Shown here: one piece after another, positions 1 to 8,915 of the stretch
How positions within the stretch are numbered: the first letter of the stretch is position 1
Layout of the letters: every line of letters begins with the position of its first letter
NCBI GenBank assembly: GCA_947470185.1
Contig: CANIRZ010000014.1
Coordinates: 1 to 44,952, forward strand
From: Sphingomonadales bacterium
GTDB taxonomy: Bacteria > Pseudomonadota > Alphaproteobacteria > Sphingomonadales > Sphingomonadaceae
Direction: 5' to 3'
Length of the DNA stretch: 44,952 nt
Program-made: the position numbers and the translations under genes
The notes under the pieces: model-generated
What the model was told of the DNA's origin: nothing
The model's database searches: none
What the model saw: only the letters and a program-made list of their open reading frames with translations

Positions 1-992
1 AAACCGTCAAATTTGTTGAAGGCGGATTAAAGGACTTGTCCGTATCGCGCACCAGCTTTGATTGGGGCGTAAAGGTTCCGGGCAGCGAGAACCATGTCAT
101 GTATGTGTGGCTCGATGCGCTGACGACCTATATTTCGGCTATTGGTTTTCCCAACGAGACCGAAGAATGGCGCAAATTCTGGCCCGCCAGCGTCCATATC
201 ATCGGCAAAGACATTGTGCGTTTCCACACCGTCTATTGGCCAGCGTTTCTTATGTCTGCTGGCTTGCCCCTACCAAAAATGGTATTCGGTCATGGTTTCT
301 TGCTCTCTCGCGGTGAAAAAATGTCCAAGTCATTGGGCAATGTCGTCGACCCGATGGAGCTTGCCCAACTTTTCGGTGTCGACGCGTTGCGGTACTTCCT
401 GTTGCGCGAAGTCAGCTTTGGCCAAGACGGAAGTTATAGCCCCGAAGCCATTGTCACCCGCGTAAATGCTGACCTTGCCAACAGCTTTGGCAATCTTGCG
501 CAACGGACATTGTCGCTGATCTTCAAAAACTGCGAGGGTCGCCTTCCGGCTATTGGCCGGTATCATGACGACGATAACGCCTTGCTAGAATTGGTCGGGA
601 ACGCGGTTTCAAAGCAAATTCCAGCGCATTTCGAAGACCTAGCGATGTCGCAGGCTTTAGAGGCGTGGATGCAGGCGGTGTTTGCCTGTAACGCTTATGT
701 GGACGTGCAAGCGCCCTGGGCACTAAAAAAGACCGATCCCGAGCGGATGGAAACCGTATTGGCAACGTTGTTCATATGTATCGCGCAGCTTGCCATTGCC
801 GCGCTGCCGATTATTCCAGGGTCCGCAACAAAGTTGCTTGATCAAATGGGCGTGCCCAATGAAGTTCGCAATTTTGCAGACGCTGGAACGCATTGGTATG
901 CGCCGCTGGCCGAAAGCGGTTTCCACATTGCCCAGCCTGTAGGCCTTTTCCCGCGGCTAGAAATGCCGGCGGAGCAAGGGGATGCCGCCTGA
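1..992 (+). CDS. metG: Methionyl-tRNA synthetase, C-terminal part (5' end cut by window)
   Basis: Class I aminoacyl-tRNA synthetase that charges tRNA-Met in the cytoplasm. The reading frame is open to the left edge (codons from base 3), so the start and the HIGH motif lie outside. Visible are the KMSKS loop (GEKMSKSLGN, at 315-344), the upstream DW/VWLDAL region typical of MetRS, and the helical anticodon-binding domain. The protein ends soon after that domain (FPRLEMPAEQGDAA), so it lacks the C-terminal EMAP-like tRNA-binding domain of the E. coli enzyme, as is common for short MetRS forms. Its TGA shares one base with the tatD ATG, so translation is probably coupled. Confidence 0.96.
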   Translation, partial: TVKFVEGGLKDLSVSRTSFDWGVKVPGSENHVMYVWLDALTTYISAIGFPNETEEWRKFWPASVHIIGKDIVRFHTVYWPAFLMSAGLPLPKMVFGHGFLLSRGEKMSKSLGNVVDPMELAQLFGVDALRYFLLREVSFGQDGSYSPEAIVTRVNADLANSFGNLAQRTLSLIFKNCEGRLPAIGRYHDDDNALLELVGNAVSKQIPAHFEDLAMSQALEAWMQAVFACNAYVDVQAPWALKKTDPERMETVLATLFICIAQLAIAALPIIPGSATKLLDQMGVPNEVRNFADAGTHWYAPLAESGFHIAQPVGLFPRLEMPAEQGDAA

Positions 993-1768
993 TGTTCGTC
1001 GATTCCCACTGCCACCTGAATTATAAGGGCTTAGTTGAACAGCAAGTCGATGTTCTTGCGCGGGCGCGGGAAAGTGGTGTGTCTGCGATGCTCAACATTT
1101 CCACGCGGGAGCGTGAGTGGGATGACGTCATTGGATTAGCCGAGCAGGAAAGCGATGTATGGGCTTCCGTTGGTATTCATCCGCATGAGGCAGACCAACA
1201 TGTTGGTATGGATTGTGCAAAGCTAGTCCAAAAGTCAGCGCATCCGCGTGTCGTTGCCATAGGCGAAACCGGTCTGGATTATTATTACGACAAAAGCGAC
1301 CGCGCCCAGCAGTGCACTGGCTTTCGCGAACATATCAAGGCTTCGCGCGAAACGGGCCTGCCGATCATTATTCACACACGCGATGCGGAGGCTGACACAG
1401 CCGCCATATTGACCGAAGAAATGCGGGAGGGGGCTTTCACTGGCGTCATTCATTGTTTCACCGCCAGTGCCGAATTTGCCCGAATAGCCTTGGATCTTGG
1501 CATGTACATATCGCTATCCGGCATTGTGACGTTCAAAAACGCACAGGACCTTCAGGACGTGGCCAAATGGCTTCCAGAAGACCGTTTGCTGGTTGAAACC
1601 GACGCGCCATTTTTGGCGCCAATTCCACATCGCGGAAGGACCGGCGAACCAGCCTTTGTGGCCGACACCGCACGCTTTGTCGCCCAGTTACGTGGCGTTG
1701 CGCCTGAAATTCTTGCGCAGCAAACTTCAGATAATTTCTACAATCTGTTTTCTAAGGCGATACGATGA
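992..1768 (+). CDS. tatD: TatD family metal-dependent hydrolase
   Basis: TIM-barrel metal-dependent hydrolase of the TatD family (3'-5' DNA exonuclease or deoxyribonuclease activity in characterised members), 258 aa, cytoplasmic. It opens with MFVDSHCHLN, whose HxH pair binds metal, and keeps the HPHE, GETGLDYYY, HTRDA, IHCFT and VETDAPFLAP segments in family order. The start at 992 is chosen because it places the first metal motif at the N-terminus and overlaps the metG stop by one base; a longer frame upstream only reads through metG out of frame. The end overlaps the next gene (ATGA). Confidence 0.93.
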   Translation: MFVDSHCHLNYKGLVEQQVDVLARARESGVSAMLNISTREREWDDVIGLAEQESDVWASVGIHPHEADQHVGMDCAKLVQKSAHPRVVAIGETGLDYYYDKSDRAQQCTGFREHIKASRETGLPIIIHTRDAEADTAAILTEEMREGAFTGVIHCFTASAEFARIALDLGMYISLSGIVTFKNAQDLQDVAKWLPEDRLLVETDAPFLAPIPHRGRTGEPAFVADTARFVAQLRGVAPEILAQQTSDNFYNLFSKAIR

Positions 1769-2367
1769 ACTTCATCGAGGACGGCCCATCGTTGATTTGG
1801 GGCGTCGTGTGCATATTGCTGTTGATCAGCTCACTCGCGGCCCGGCGTTTACCGCTGGGTTATGTCGCCAAGGCTGGGCTGGCTTGGATAGCGATTTTTG
1901 CGGCCTTGTTTGCTGTTTTCAGCTTTCGGTATGAATTCATCAGTGTTTGGGAACGCGTCAAAGCTGACATTTCTGGCACAGCAGGACAAAGCATCAACGA
2001 TGAAGCCATTACATTGCGGCGACAGGACGATGGCCATTATTGGCTTCAGGTCGAGGTAAATGGCACACCAGTGCGTTTTATGATCGATAGCGGCGCCACA
2101 TTTACCGCCATGAACGCGAACACTGCCACAGACGCACAGGTTGAGGTTGAAACCGGCGCCTATCCAGTCATGCTAGGCACAGCTAACGGCCGTGTCGCGG
2201 CCAAGCGTGGCATGATAAGTTCGCTAAAAATAGGACCACATTTGATAACAAATCATCGGGTGGTTGTATCCGAGAATTTTGGTGACACAAATGTGCTTGG
2301 TATGAACTTCCTCGATGTTATGCAGAGTTGGAAGGCTGAAGGCAATGTGATGGTCCTGCAACCGTGA
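1765..2367 (+). CDS. Membrane-anchored retropepsin-like aspartic protease (TIGR02281-type)
   Basis: Protein of 200 aa with two hydrophobic stretches (about residues 10-27 and 36-54) followed by a soluble domain with the retroviral-protease active-site motif FMIDSGATFTAMN (Asp108). This matches the single-lobe clan AA aspartic proteases often found in alphaproteobacteria, which would act as dimers; the domain probably faces the periplasm. Substrates are not known. The ATG overlaps the tatD stop (ATGA), so metG, tatD and this gene form one transcription unit. The function beyond protease-fold membership is inferred. Confidence 0.8.
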   Translation: MNFIEDGPSLIWGVVCILLLISSLAARRLPLGYVAKAGLAWIAIFAALFAVFSFRYEFISVWERVKADISGTAGQSINDEAITLRRQDDGHYWLQVEVNGTPVRFMIDSGATFTAMNANTATDAQVEVETGAYPVMLGTANGRVAAKRGMISSLKIGPHLITNHRVVVSENFGDTNVLGMNFLDVMQSWKAEGNVMVLQP

Positions 2368-2387
2368 TGCTCAGGACTATATTCGAC

Positions 2388-2435
2388 TTCAACTCAACCC
2401 TAATACAATCTATGATTTAACATAATATATATTAT
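2388..2435 (+). promoter_or_regulatory. Candidate mazG promoter with AT palindrome
   Basis: The 93-bp gap before mazG is much richer in AT than its surroundings. A -35-like TTCAAC (2388-2393), a 17-bp spacer and a -10-like TATGAT (2411-2416) fit a sigma-70 promoter. Just downstream, 2422-2435 is a perfect 14-bp palindrome (ATAATATATATTAT), which may be simple AT richness or an operator. Confidence 0.35.
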
Positions 2436-2460
2436 CGAACTTAATGATACAGGCTCACAG

Positions 2461-3225
2461 ATGCGCACCGATATAACCCCTCTCACTGACATCATGGCCC
2501 AACTGCGTGATCCTAAGGATGGTTGTCCTTGGGATCTTGAGCAGGATTTTTCTACTATTGCGCCTTACACCATTGAGGAAGCATATGAAGTTGCCGACGC
2601 GATCGAACGCAATGACCTTGATGGATTAAAAGACGAATTAGGCGACCTACTGCTTCAAGTCGTGTTCCATAGCCAGATGGCGTCAGAGCTTGGAGCGTTT
2701 GGTTTGCAAGACGTCGTCAGCGGTATCTGCGATAAAATGATCCGGCGGCACCCGCATGTCTTTGGTGACAAGGTTATCGCGAATGAAGCTGTCCCTGACG
2801 CTTGGGAAAGTATAAAAGCCGCTGAACGTAGCGGAGATGAAGACAACAGCGCCCTAGCCGGTGTTGCCCTCGCCCTTCCCGCATTGTTGCGCGCACAAAA
2901 AATACAGAAGCGCGCTGCGCGTACCGGCTTTGATTGGCCGGATCAGTCCGGTGCAAGGGATAAAATCATTGAAGAATTACAAGAAGTTGAAAGCGCAACT
3001 TCGGCAGAGCATATCACTGAGGAAATCGGAGACCTGCTTTTTGCGGTGGTCAATTTTGCGCGCTTTCACAAAGTTGACGCCGAGCACGCTCTAAAATCGG
3101 CAACTGCCAAATTTGATCGACGTTTTCGGGAGATGGAAGCGTCTGCCGGTGAAGCGTTTGCTGGGCTCTCGCTGGATTCCAAAGAGGAACTCTGGCGACA
3201 AGCAAAAGCGAAGGAAGCTAAATAG
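2461..3225 (+). CDS. mazG: Nucleoside triphosphate pyrophosphohydrolase MazG
   Basis: House-cleaning enzyme that hydrolyses (d)NTPs to the monophosphate and pyrophosphate, 254 aa, cytoplasmic. The N-terminal MazG domain shows GCPWDLEQDF, the metal-binding EEAYEVADAI helix and DELGDLLLQVVFH. A second MazG domain follows with EEIGDLLFAVVNF, so this is the normal two-domain form. The start has an AGG about 7 bases upstream. It converges on hflX with only 8 bp between stop codons. Next to hfq and hflX it sits in the neighbourhood usual for alphaproteobacteria. Confidence 0.95.
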   Translation: MRTDITPLTDIMAQLRDPKDGCPWDLEQDFSTIAPYTIEEAYEVADAIERNDLDGLKDELGDLLLQVVFHSQMASELGAFGLQDVVSGICDKMIRRHPHVFGDKVIANEAVPDAWESIKAAERSGDEDNSALAGVALALPALLRAQKIQKRAARTGFDWPDQSGARDKIIEELQEVESATSAEHITEEIGDLLFAVVNFARFHKVDAEHALKSATAKFDRRFREMEASAGEAFAGLSLDSKEELWRQAKAKEAK

Positions 3226-3233
3226 CGCCTCTT

Positions 3234-4559
3234 CTACGCTACTACTTGCGTGAACTGCTTTTCAAACTGTCCCCACAGCTGCCGACTTAACGACACGTCC
3301 ACGGACACGGTTTCACCGTCAACTATCTGGTGTGTCACGGTCCCTCGCCCATGTAACCACGCCAATGCAGCACCATCGTCAGCCCGAAGCTTCACCGTTC
3401 TAACGTCATTGCCCTTGGCAATTAGCGCCGACAAATGCGCTTTGAACGCGTCGACACCCTCTCCTGTCTCGGCAGAAATCATAAGCACGGTATCATCGCG
3501 CTTGGATATGCCGGACAATTCGTCACGACGATCGCCTTCCAAAAGGTCCATCTTATTCCATAGCTCAACCATGCGCGGCTGATTCCCAGCATCTGCATCA
3601 TCAATCACACCAAGATCGCGAAGGATCTGCAGCACATCGTCACGCTGCGCATCCGTCTCGGGATGCGCAATATCGCGAACATGGACGACGATGTCTGCCG
3701 AGATCACCTCTTCCAGTGTCGCACGGAAGGCCGCGATCAATTGCGTTGGAAGATCCGAGACAAAGCCAACAGTGTCAGATAGAATCGCCTTTTCGACGCC
3801 AGGCAGTGCAATTTGCCGCATGGTCGGGTCCAATGTCGCAAACAACATGTCTTCTGCCAACACGGTTGCGCGCGTCAGTTTGTTGAACAAAGTTGATTTG
3901 CCGGCGTTGGTGTATCCCACCAGGGCAATGACTGGCCAAGGCGCGCGCTTGCGCCGCGCGCGATGCAGCGAACGTGTTCTCTTGACCTCTTCCAACTCAC
4001 GCCGCAACCGTGCCATGCGGTCGCGGATCATGCGACGGTCAGCTTCAATCTGCGTTTCACCAGGGCCGCCAAGAAAGCCAAAGCCCCCACGCTGACGTTC
4101 CAAATGGGTCCAACTGCGCACCAAACGCCCAGCTTGATAATCAAGATGTGCCAACTCCACCTGCAACCGTCCTTCGGCTGTGGCAGCGCGCTCGCCAAAA
4201 ATCTCAAGAATTAGCCCAGTCCGGTCAATGGTCTTGAGACCCGTCCGTTCTTCAAGGTTTCGTTGCTGAATTGCGGTTAAAGATGCGTCTACAATCAGAA
4301 GGTCTGCTTCCAACTCGCGACCCATTTCTGCGATTTCTTCAACCTGCCCGCCGCCGAGCAAGGTTACCGCGCGCGGCGAACGTACGCGATAATGTTTCTT
4401 GCGCACGACATTCAAACCAATCGCAAGTGCAAGGCCATCAGCCTCGGCAAGACGCGACTCGGGCCCTACAGAGGCTCTTCCAGGCAGCTCTGGGTAAACG
4501 ACCAAAGCACGCGCGCCACGCGCGAACTCGTCCGTTTCGCTGCGTTCAAACCCGCTCAA
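3234..4559 (-). CDS. hflX: Ribosome-associated GTPase HflX
   Basis: Translation-related GTPase that binds 50S subunits and splits stalled ribosomes in characterised species; 441 aa. The N-terminal HflX domain includes [10 protein letters not shown] and the glycine-rich linker [19 protein letters not shown]. The G domain has G1 GYTNAGKS (residues 215-222), G3 DTVGF (262-266) and G4 NKMD. The likely start is TTG at 4557-4559, which overlaps the hfq stop (TTGA); the conserved [12 protein letters not shown] block at residues 17-28 leaves no suitable later ATG. The coupling to hfq is the usual arrangement. Confidence 0.95.
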   Translation of the reverse strand: MSGFERSETDEFARGARALVVYPELPGRASVGPESRLAEADGLALAIGLNVVRKKHYRVRSPRAVTLLGGGQVEEIAEMGRELEADLLIVDASLTAIQQRNLEERTGLKTIDRTGLILEIFGERAATAEGRLQVELAHLDYQAGRLVRSWTHLERQRGGFGFLGGPGETQIEADRRMIRDRMARLRRELEEVKRTRSLHRARRKRAPWPVIALVGYTNAGKSTLFNKLTRATVLAEDMLFATLDPTMRQIALPGVEKAILSDTVGFVSDLPTQLIAAFRATLEEVISADIVVHVRDIAHPETDAQRDDVLQILRDLGVIDDADAGNQPRMVELWNKMDLLEGDRRDELSGISKRDDTVLMISAETGEGVDAFKAHLSALIAKGNDVRTVKLRADDGAALAWLHGRGTVTHQIVDGETVSVDVSLSRQLWGQFEKQFTQVVA

Positions 4560-5053
4560 ATATCGCTCTCGTCGACGCCTTGATTATATTCTGCAAGGTT
4601 AACCGGATGGGCTGGCTGGATAGTGGATATAGCATGCTTGTATACAAGCTGCGTGGTCCCATCTCGTTCCAGCATGACCGAAAAAAGATCATACGCAGCA
4701 ATAGCACCTTGGAGCATAACGCCATTCACCAGAAACGTGGTGACTGACTCGTTTTTGTCGCACATGGCGTGGAGAAAGACGTCCTGCAACGCACCAGGGC
4801 GGTGGCTTGTGCGCGACATCATTTCATCAAACAGCGCCCTGTCAGGGGATGTAGATGGCATAATTGTAGAAATGGAATGCTTGTAAACGAGTTGCGACAT
4901 ACCATCGCGACGCAAAAGCACCGAAAAATTATCAAACCACGTCACCACGCCTTGAAGCTTGACTCCTTTGACCAAAAACATGGTCACGGGTGTTTTCGAT
5001 TTTCTGAGGGAGTTCAGAAAGAGGTCTTGAAGTCCGTTATTTTTTTCAGTCAT
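4556..5053 (-). CDS. hfq: RNA chaperone Hfq with two Sm domains in one chain
   Basis: RNA chaperone for sRNA-mRNA pairing, but 165 aa rather than the usual 80-100. Domain 1 (about residues 6-68) and domain 2 (about 87-149) are both Hfq Sm folds, each with an LQD N-terminal motif, a FLV-G-LQG strand and the Sm2 signature (YKHSIST and YKHAIST). Domain 1 keeps the basic rim (RKSK at 17-20) and the distal-face Lys32. Domain 2 has CDKNE in place of the rim and Met113 in place of that lysine. Proximal-face residues (QD, F, YKH) are kept in both. Tandem Hfq is described for Zymomonas mobilis, so it is probably a sphingomonad trait. It is co-transcribed with hflX. Confidence 0.93.
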   Translation of the reverse strand: MTEKNNGLQDLFLNSLRKSKTPVTMFLVKGVKLQGVVTWFDNFSVLLRRDGMSQLVYKHSISTIMPSTSPDRALFDEMMSRTSHRPGALQDVFLHAMCDKNESVTTFLVNGVMLQGAIAAYDLFSVMLERDGTTQLVYKHAISTIQPAHPVNLAEYNQGVDESDI

Positions 5054-5168
5054 TATGAGTGTCCGATTATATTTATTGTTAAACTATATCAGACCGACAG
5101 TCCATCAAACAGCCGGATGAAAAAGCGGCCTTATCGATACACGAATGACATCGATTTCGCAATTGTGC

Positions 5169-6569
5169 TCAAACGTCTCCCTCATCGTTAAAGTCCAAGG
5201 CGTTCTTGCGCACCGAAATACCAAGCAGCTTAAGCTTCCGGTGCAGAGCCGAGCGCTCCATACCAACAAATGTAGCCGTCTTCGAGATGTTCCCAGAGAA
5301 ACGCTTGATCTGCACGCGAAGATATTCCCGTTCAAACGCTTCGCGTGCTTCGCGTAATGGCGCGCCCATCAAAGACGTCACATTATGCTCTGCGCCTTCA
5401 TAGCTGTTGATAATTTCCGACGGAAGCATGTCGGCTTCTATCGTTACAATGCCGTCAGCTGGCGCCATTATAATCGTACGTTCTATGATGTTCCGCAACT
5501 GGCGGACATTGCCTGGCCATTCGCATGCTTGTAGCGCTGCCAAGGCATCATCGGAAAAATTGGGCGGAGAAATGCGGTGTTCGGATGCAAAACGGGCAGC
5601 ATAATGGTGGACAAGGTCGGGTATATCTTCACGCCGCCCACATAATGGCGGTATTTCGACAGGAACGACGTTTAGTCTGTAAAAAAGGTCTTCACGAAAC
5701 CGACCCTCCGATATTTCAACCGCCAGATCGCGCGCCGTTGCGGATACAAAGCGGACGTCCACCCTAATTTGTCGGTCACCGCCTACACGGACAAAGCTTT
5801 GGTCGGTTAGAACGCGCAGGATCTTACCTTGTGTTGTGCGCGGCATATCCGCCACTTCGTCGAGAAACAAAGTCCCGCCATGGGCCTTTTCTAACATGCC
5901 TGCCTGAAAAAGGTGACCGTCTCGTTCAATACCGAATAGTTCTTCGTCAAACCGTTCCGGCGAAAGACGGGCGGCGCTAACCGATATAAAGGCAGAACCT
6001 GCCCGCGGGCTCCAGCTATGCAGCAAACGCGCCGCGACTTCTTTTCCAACGCCTGCAGGTCCGGTAATAAGCATCCGGCTGCCCGTGCCCGCAACCTTTT
6101 TCAGCGTCGCACGCACCGCATTGATTGACGCCGAAGACCCTGTCAGTTCTTCCGAATGCCCAACCCGTGCCTTCAGTACAGCATTTTCGGCGCGAAGCCG
6201 TTCAGTTTCAGTTGCCTTCGCCACCAAGTGCAACAGCTTGCTAGCTTCAAAAGGTTTCTCAATGAAGTCGACGGCGCCCTGGCCAATGGCTGCAACAGCG
6301 GTATCGATGTTACCATGGCCAGAGAACACAATAACCGGAATTTGCGGGTCGCGAATCTTGATAACGCGCAACAGTTCGATGCCGTCCATTGATGAACCGC
6401 GCAACCAAACGTCGAGCAGTATTAAAGATGGCAAGCGCTCATCCAGCGCAGCTAGTGCATCATCCGCTGAAGATGCAGTTCTGGTGCCGTAGCCTTCGTC
6501 TTCCAAAACACCGGAGACCAAATCCCTAATGTCTTGCTCATCGTCTACAATCAGTATGTCGAGTGCCAT
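5169..6569 (-). CDS. ntrX: Response regulator NtrX
   Basis: Response regulator partner of NtrY, 466 aa: receiver domain (acid pair D9-D10, phosphoacceptor D53, K105), AAA+ domain (Walker A GPAGVGKE at 170-177, Walker B GGTLFLDEV), and C-terminal Fis-type helix-turn-helix (SGNISKTATFVGMERSALHRK). The loop that should carry GAFTGA reads FGIERDGHLFQAGM (about residues 212-225), so sigma-54 contact is unlikely. NtrX proteins in alphaproteobacteria regulate nitrogen, redox or envelope genes. The start lies 2 bp after the ntrY stop. A 115-bp gap before hfq may hold a separate hfq promoter. Confidence 0.93.
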   Translation of the reverse strand: MALDILIVDDEQDIRDLVSGVLEDEGYGTRTASSADDALAALDERLPSLILLDVWLRGSSMDGIELLRVIKIRDPQIPVIVFSGHGNIDTAVAAIGQGAVDFIEKPFEASKLLHLVAKATETERLRAENAVLKARVGHSEELTGSSASINAVRATLKKVAGTGSRMLITGPAGVGKEVAARLLHSWSPRAGSAFISVSAARLSPERFDEELFGIERDGHLFQAGMLEKAHGGTLFLDEVADMPRTTQGKILRVLTDQSFVRVGGDRQIRVDVRFVSATARDLAVEISEGRFREDLFYRLNVVPVEIPPLCGRREDIPDLVHHYAARFASEHRISPPNFSDDALAALQACEWPGNVRQLRNIIERTIIMAPADGIVTIEADMLPSEIINSYEGAEHNVTSLMGAPLREAREAFEREYLRVQIKRFSGNISKTATFVGMERSALHRKLKLLGISVRKNALDFNDEGDV

Positions 6570-6571
6570 AA

Positions 6572-8833
6572 TTAGCCCATAACCTCATCTGAATTGGAAG
6601 GAGGTAAGGAGGATTTCGCTTTCCCCACCTTGGATGCAACCTTTTCGGGGTGAAACTTTAGCGTGACAATTGCCCCTGCCGGCTCATTGTCCGAAAGCGA
6701 AATTTCGCCAAAATGCTCTTCAATAATCTTCTTTACAATCGCCAGACCAAGGCCAGATCCGGTCGCACGATTGGTAATGTAAGGCTCCATGATCCGCTGC
6801 CTGTCCGATGGCAAACCAATGCCATTATCTGCTATTCGAATGATTAACGCCTTGTCCTCCATCAAGAGATCAACGGATATCACACCATCAAACGGTATAT
6901 TTTTTTGTTTTTCTTCAATAGATTCAGCCGCATTTTTAAGAATATTGGTAACTGCTTGCCCTAACTGGCGGCGGTCGGAAATAAGTGGCAAAATTGGCCC
7001 TTCTTGGCGATAGTCAAACACAATATCGGGATGCGCGACCTCAAAGAGAAATACCGCATGGCCGACGATATCGTGAACATTCTCCGCACGAAACAGAGGC
7101 TTTGGCATACGTGCAAAGGACGAAAACTCATCAACAATGTTACGCAAATCTCCCACCTGACGGACAATTGTGCTGGTCAATTGTTCAAATATCGCTTGAT
7201 CTTGAGGGATGTTCTTCCCGAACCTGCGTTGCAATCGTTCCGCGGCCAATTGGATGGGTGTCAGTGGATTTTTAATTTCATGCGCAATACGGCGTGCGAC
7301 ATCCGACCAAGCAGCACGGCGTTGGTCAGCCAATTGCTGGCTAATGTCTTCGAATGTCACCACATTGCCCTGCGCACGCGGCGAAACCGTGACTGCGACT
7401 GTAACCGGCTCTGGCCCGTCGCCCAGTTGCACAACGCCGCGCGCGCTTTCGCTTACCAAAGCGGCTAACGCGGGCGCGACCAAAGTGAACTGCTGCCCCA
7501 CGATAGTTGTCGATGCGTTCTTCAAAAGCTTTTCAGCGGTCGAATTGGCCAATTCGACAACACCATTGCCATCAACTGATATAACGCCAGCGGAAACGGA
7601 CTCCAGGACGGCCTCGATGAACAACCGTCGCTCGCCAAGTTGATGGTTTGTTGCAAGTAACACGCCGGTTTGTGCCTGTAAGCGCTCAGTCATGCGGTTG
7701 AACGATTGCGACAGAAACCCAACCTCGTCCTCGCGAAACTCGTCTATACTGACCCGCGCAGACAGGTCACCATCCGCAATCTGCTGGGCCGCATCCACGA
7801 GATTGTTCACAGGACGCACGAGGCGATCAGCGACCCGCAGGGCGACCCACAACGTAATTCCAATAATCATCAACGACACAAAATAGAGCGCGAGATTGAA
7901 CTGGATTTGAAGCGCGCGTGAACGCGTAACCATCTTGTCGTAATCTTCTAGCACGGATTGCGCGCGCGCACCCAAGGCAAATGAAGGAACAGTTTCGGCT
8001 CGCCTGACGTATAAATAGGTTCTTGGACTGTCAAACAGCACGACAACTGCATCGATATTGTTAGGGCTAACCGTCACAACGAAATTTTCGCCGGACTTAA
8101 GTTTTCGCAACGCTTCGCTACTGATCCAGTTACCACGCGGTTTTTCCGCCAACACAGCCTCTGTATTTTGCTGCCCATTGGGACTGATTGTCACAATCGC
8201 GGATTCACTCAGCTTACGGTTCAAGACCTGCTGGGGATATGCAATTTCGAGAAATTCTGAACTGTCTATTTTGACTTGCGACAGAATGTACCGGATATCG
8301 CCAGCCATCGTAACAGTCTCGGCCCCAACATCGCGCACTTTCTCGTCATAATATCCCTTCGCGAGCTCGCCTGCATTTTGCAGCATCCCGCGCGCGGATC
8401 CAGAAAACCAGAACTGAACCCCGCTTTGAAAAAGCAGCGACGCAAAGATAACAAGCAAGACAGTTGGCACGGCAGTAATTGCGGAAAATATAGCGACCAG
8501 ACGCACATGCAGTAATTGTTTACTGCCTATGTTGCTATTCTCCGCCCGCTTGAGTGCAACACGCCGACCGAACAGCACGAGAAGCAATGTTGCAGGTAAT
8601 AAATTGCCCACCAACATCGTTGCGGATGCAACTGGAGCAAGGGGTTCTGACTGCTGCCCCTGCCCGATCAAAAGCAAAGCGGTTACAACGCCAGCGACAA
8701 CAATCATCACTGCGCTTGCGATTTCGAGAAATTTTATCGACTGGCCGTTACCCAACAGGTCAGCAAGCCATTCAAAAAGGCGACGGGGGGCGGAAGGTCT
8801 TGATGTATCCTTCGTTAGTCCACTTGTTGCCAT
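6572..8833 (-). CDS. ntrY: Membrane sensor histidine kinase NtrY
   Basis: Sensor kinase of the NtrY/NtrX pair, 753 aa from the chosen start. Three N-terminal membrane segments (about 37-57, 70-88, 111-135), a periplasmic region, a fourth segment (about 311-333), HAMP (334-387), PAS (about 403-500), HisKA with phosphoacceptor His518 in RIAHEIKNPLTP, then an ATPase domain (NILKNAAES, DNGIGLP, GSGLGLAIV). The ATG at 8831-8833 (MATSGL) is preferred over an upstream in-frame TTG at 8887, which would add an 18-residue tail lacking family character; neither has a strong ribosome site. The 82-bp gap from ntrC allows a separate promoter. Confidence 0.93.
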   Translation of the reverse strand: MATSGLTKDTSRPSAPRRLFEWLADLLGNGQSIKFLEIASAVMIVVAGVVTALLLIGQGQQSEPLAPVASATMLVGNLLPATLLLVLFGRRVALKRAENSNIGSKQLLHVRLVAIFSAITAVPTVLLVIFASLLFQSGVQFWFSGSARGMLQNAGELAKGYYDEKVRDVGAETVTMAGDIRYILSQVKIDSSEFLEIAYPQQVLNRKLSESAIVTISPNGQQNTEAVLAEKPRGNWISSEALRKLKSGENFVVTVSPNNIDAVVVLFDSPRTYLYVRRAETVPSFALGARAQSVLEDYDKMVTRSRALQIQFNLALYFVSLMIIGITLWVALRVADRLVRPVNNLVDAAQQIADGDLSARVSIDEFREDEVGFLSQSFNRMTERLQAQTGVLLATNHQLGERRLFIEAVLESVSAGVISVDGNGVVELANSTAEKLLKNASTTIVGQQFTLVAPALAALVSESARGVVQLGDGPEPVTVAVTVSPRAQGNVVTFEDISQQLADQRRAAWSDVARRIAHEIKNPLTPIQLAAERLQRRFGKNIPQDQAIFEQLTSTIVRQVGDLRNIVDEFSSFARMPKPLFRAENVHDIVGHAVFLFEVAHPDIVFDYRQEGPILPLISDRRQLGQAVTNILKNAAESIEEKQKNIPFDGVISVDLLMEDKALIIRIADNGIGLPSDRQRIMEPYITNRATGSGLGLAIVKKIIEEHFGEISLSDNEPAGAIVTLKFHPEKVASKVGKAKSSLPPSNSDEVMG

Positions 8834-8842
8834 AAAGTCACT

Positions 8843-8894
8843 GTGGCATTCATTCAGTTGCCTGAAAAGCACAAAATTATGGTCCAAATGCCAC
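8843..8894. repeat. 8-bp inverted repeat in the ntrC-ntrY gap
   Basis: The arms GTGGCATT (8843-8850) and AATGCCAC (8887-8894) are perfect complements separated by 36 bp, all within the 82-bp gap directly upstream of the ntrY start. This could be a transcription-factor site or an mRNA stem in the ntrY leader. Eight-base arms can arise by chance, so this is weak. Confidence 0.3.
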
Positions 8895-8915
8895 GTGTCG
8901 CGTTAAGTGCTCATT

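Noticed and set aside
893-991. Longer TatD start inside metG
   Set aside because: The family N-terminus MFVDSHCHLN begins at 992; the 33 extra codons only read metG in another frame.
5054-5168. TATAAT-like element (minus strand) before hfq as promoter
   Set aside because: It would start transcription about 6 bases before the ATG and has no matching -35; an hfq promoter may exist in this gap but cannot be placed.
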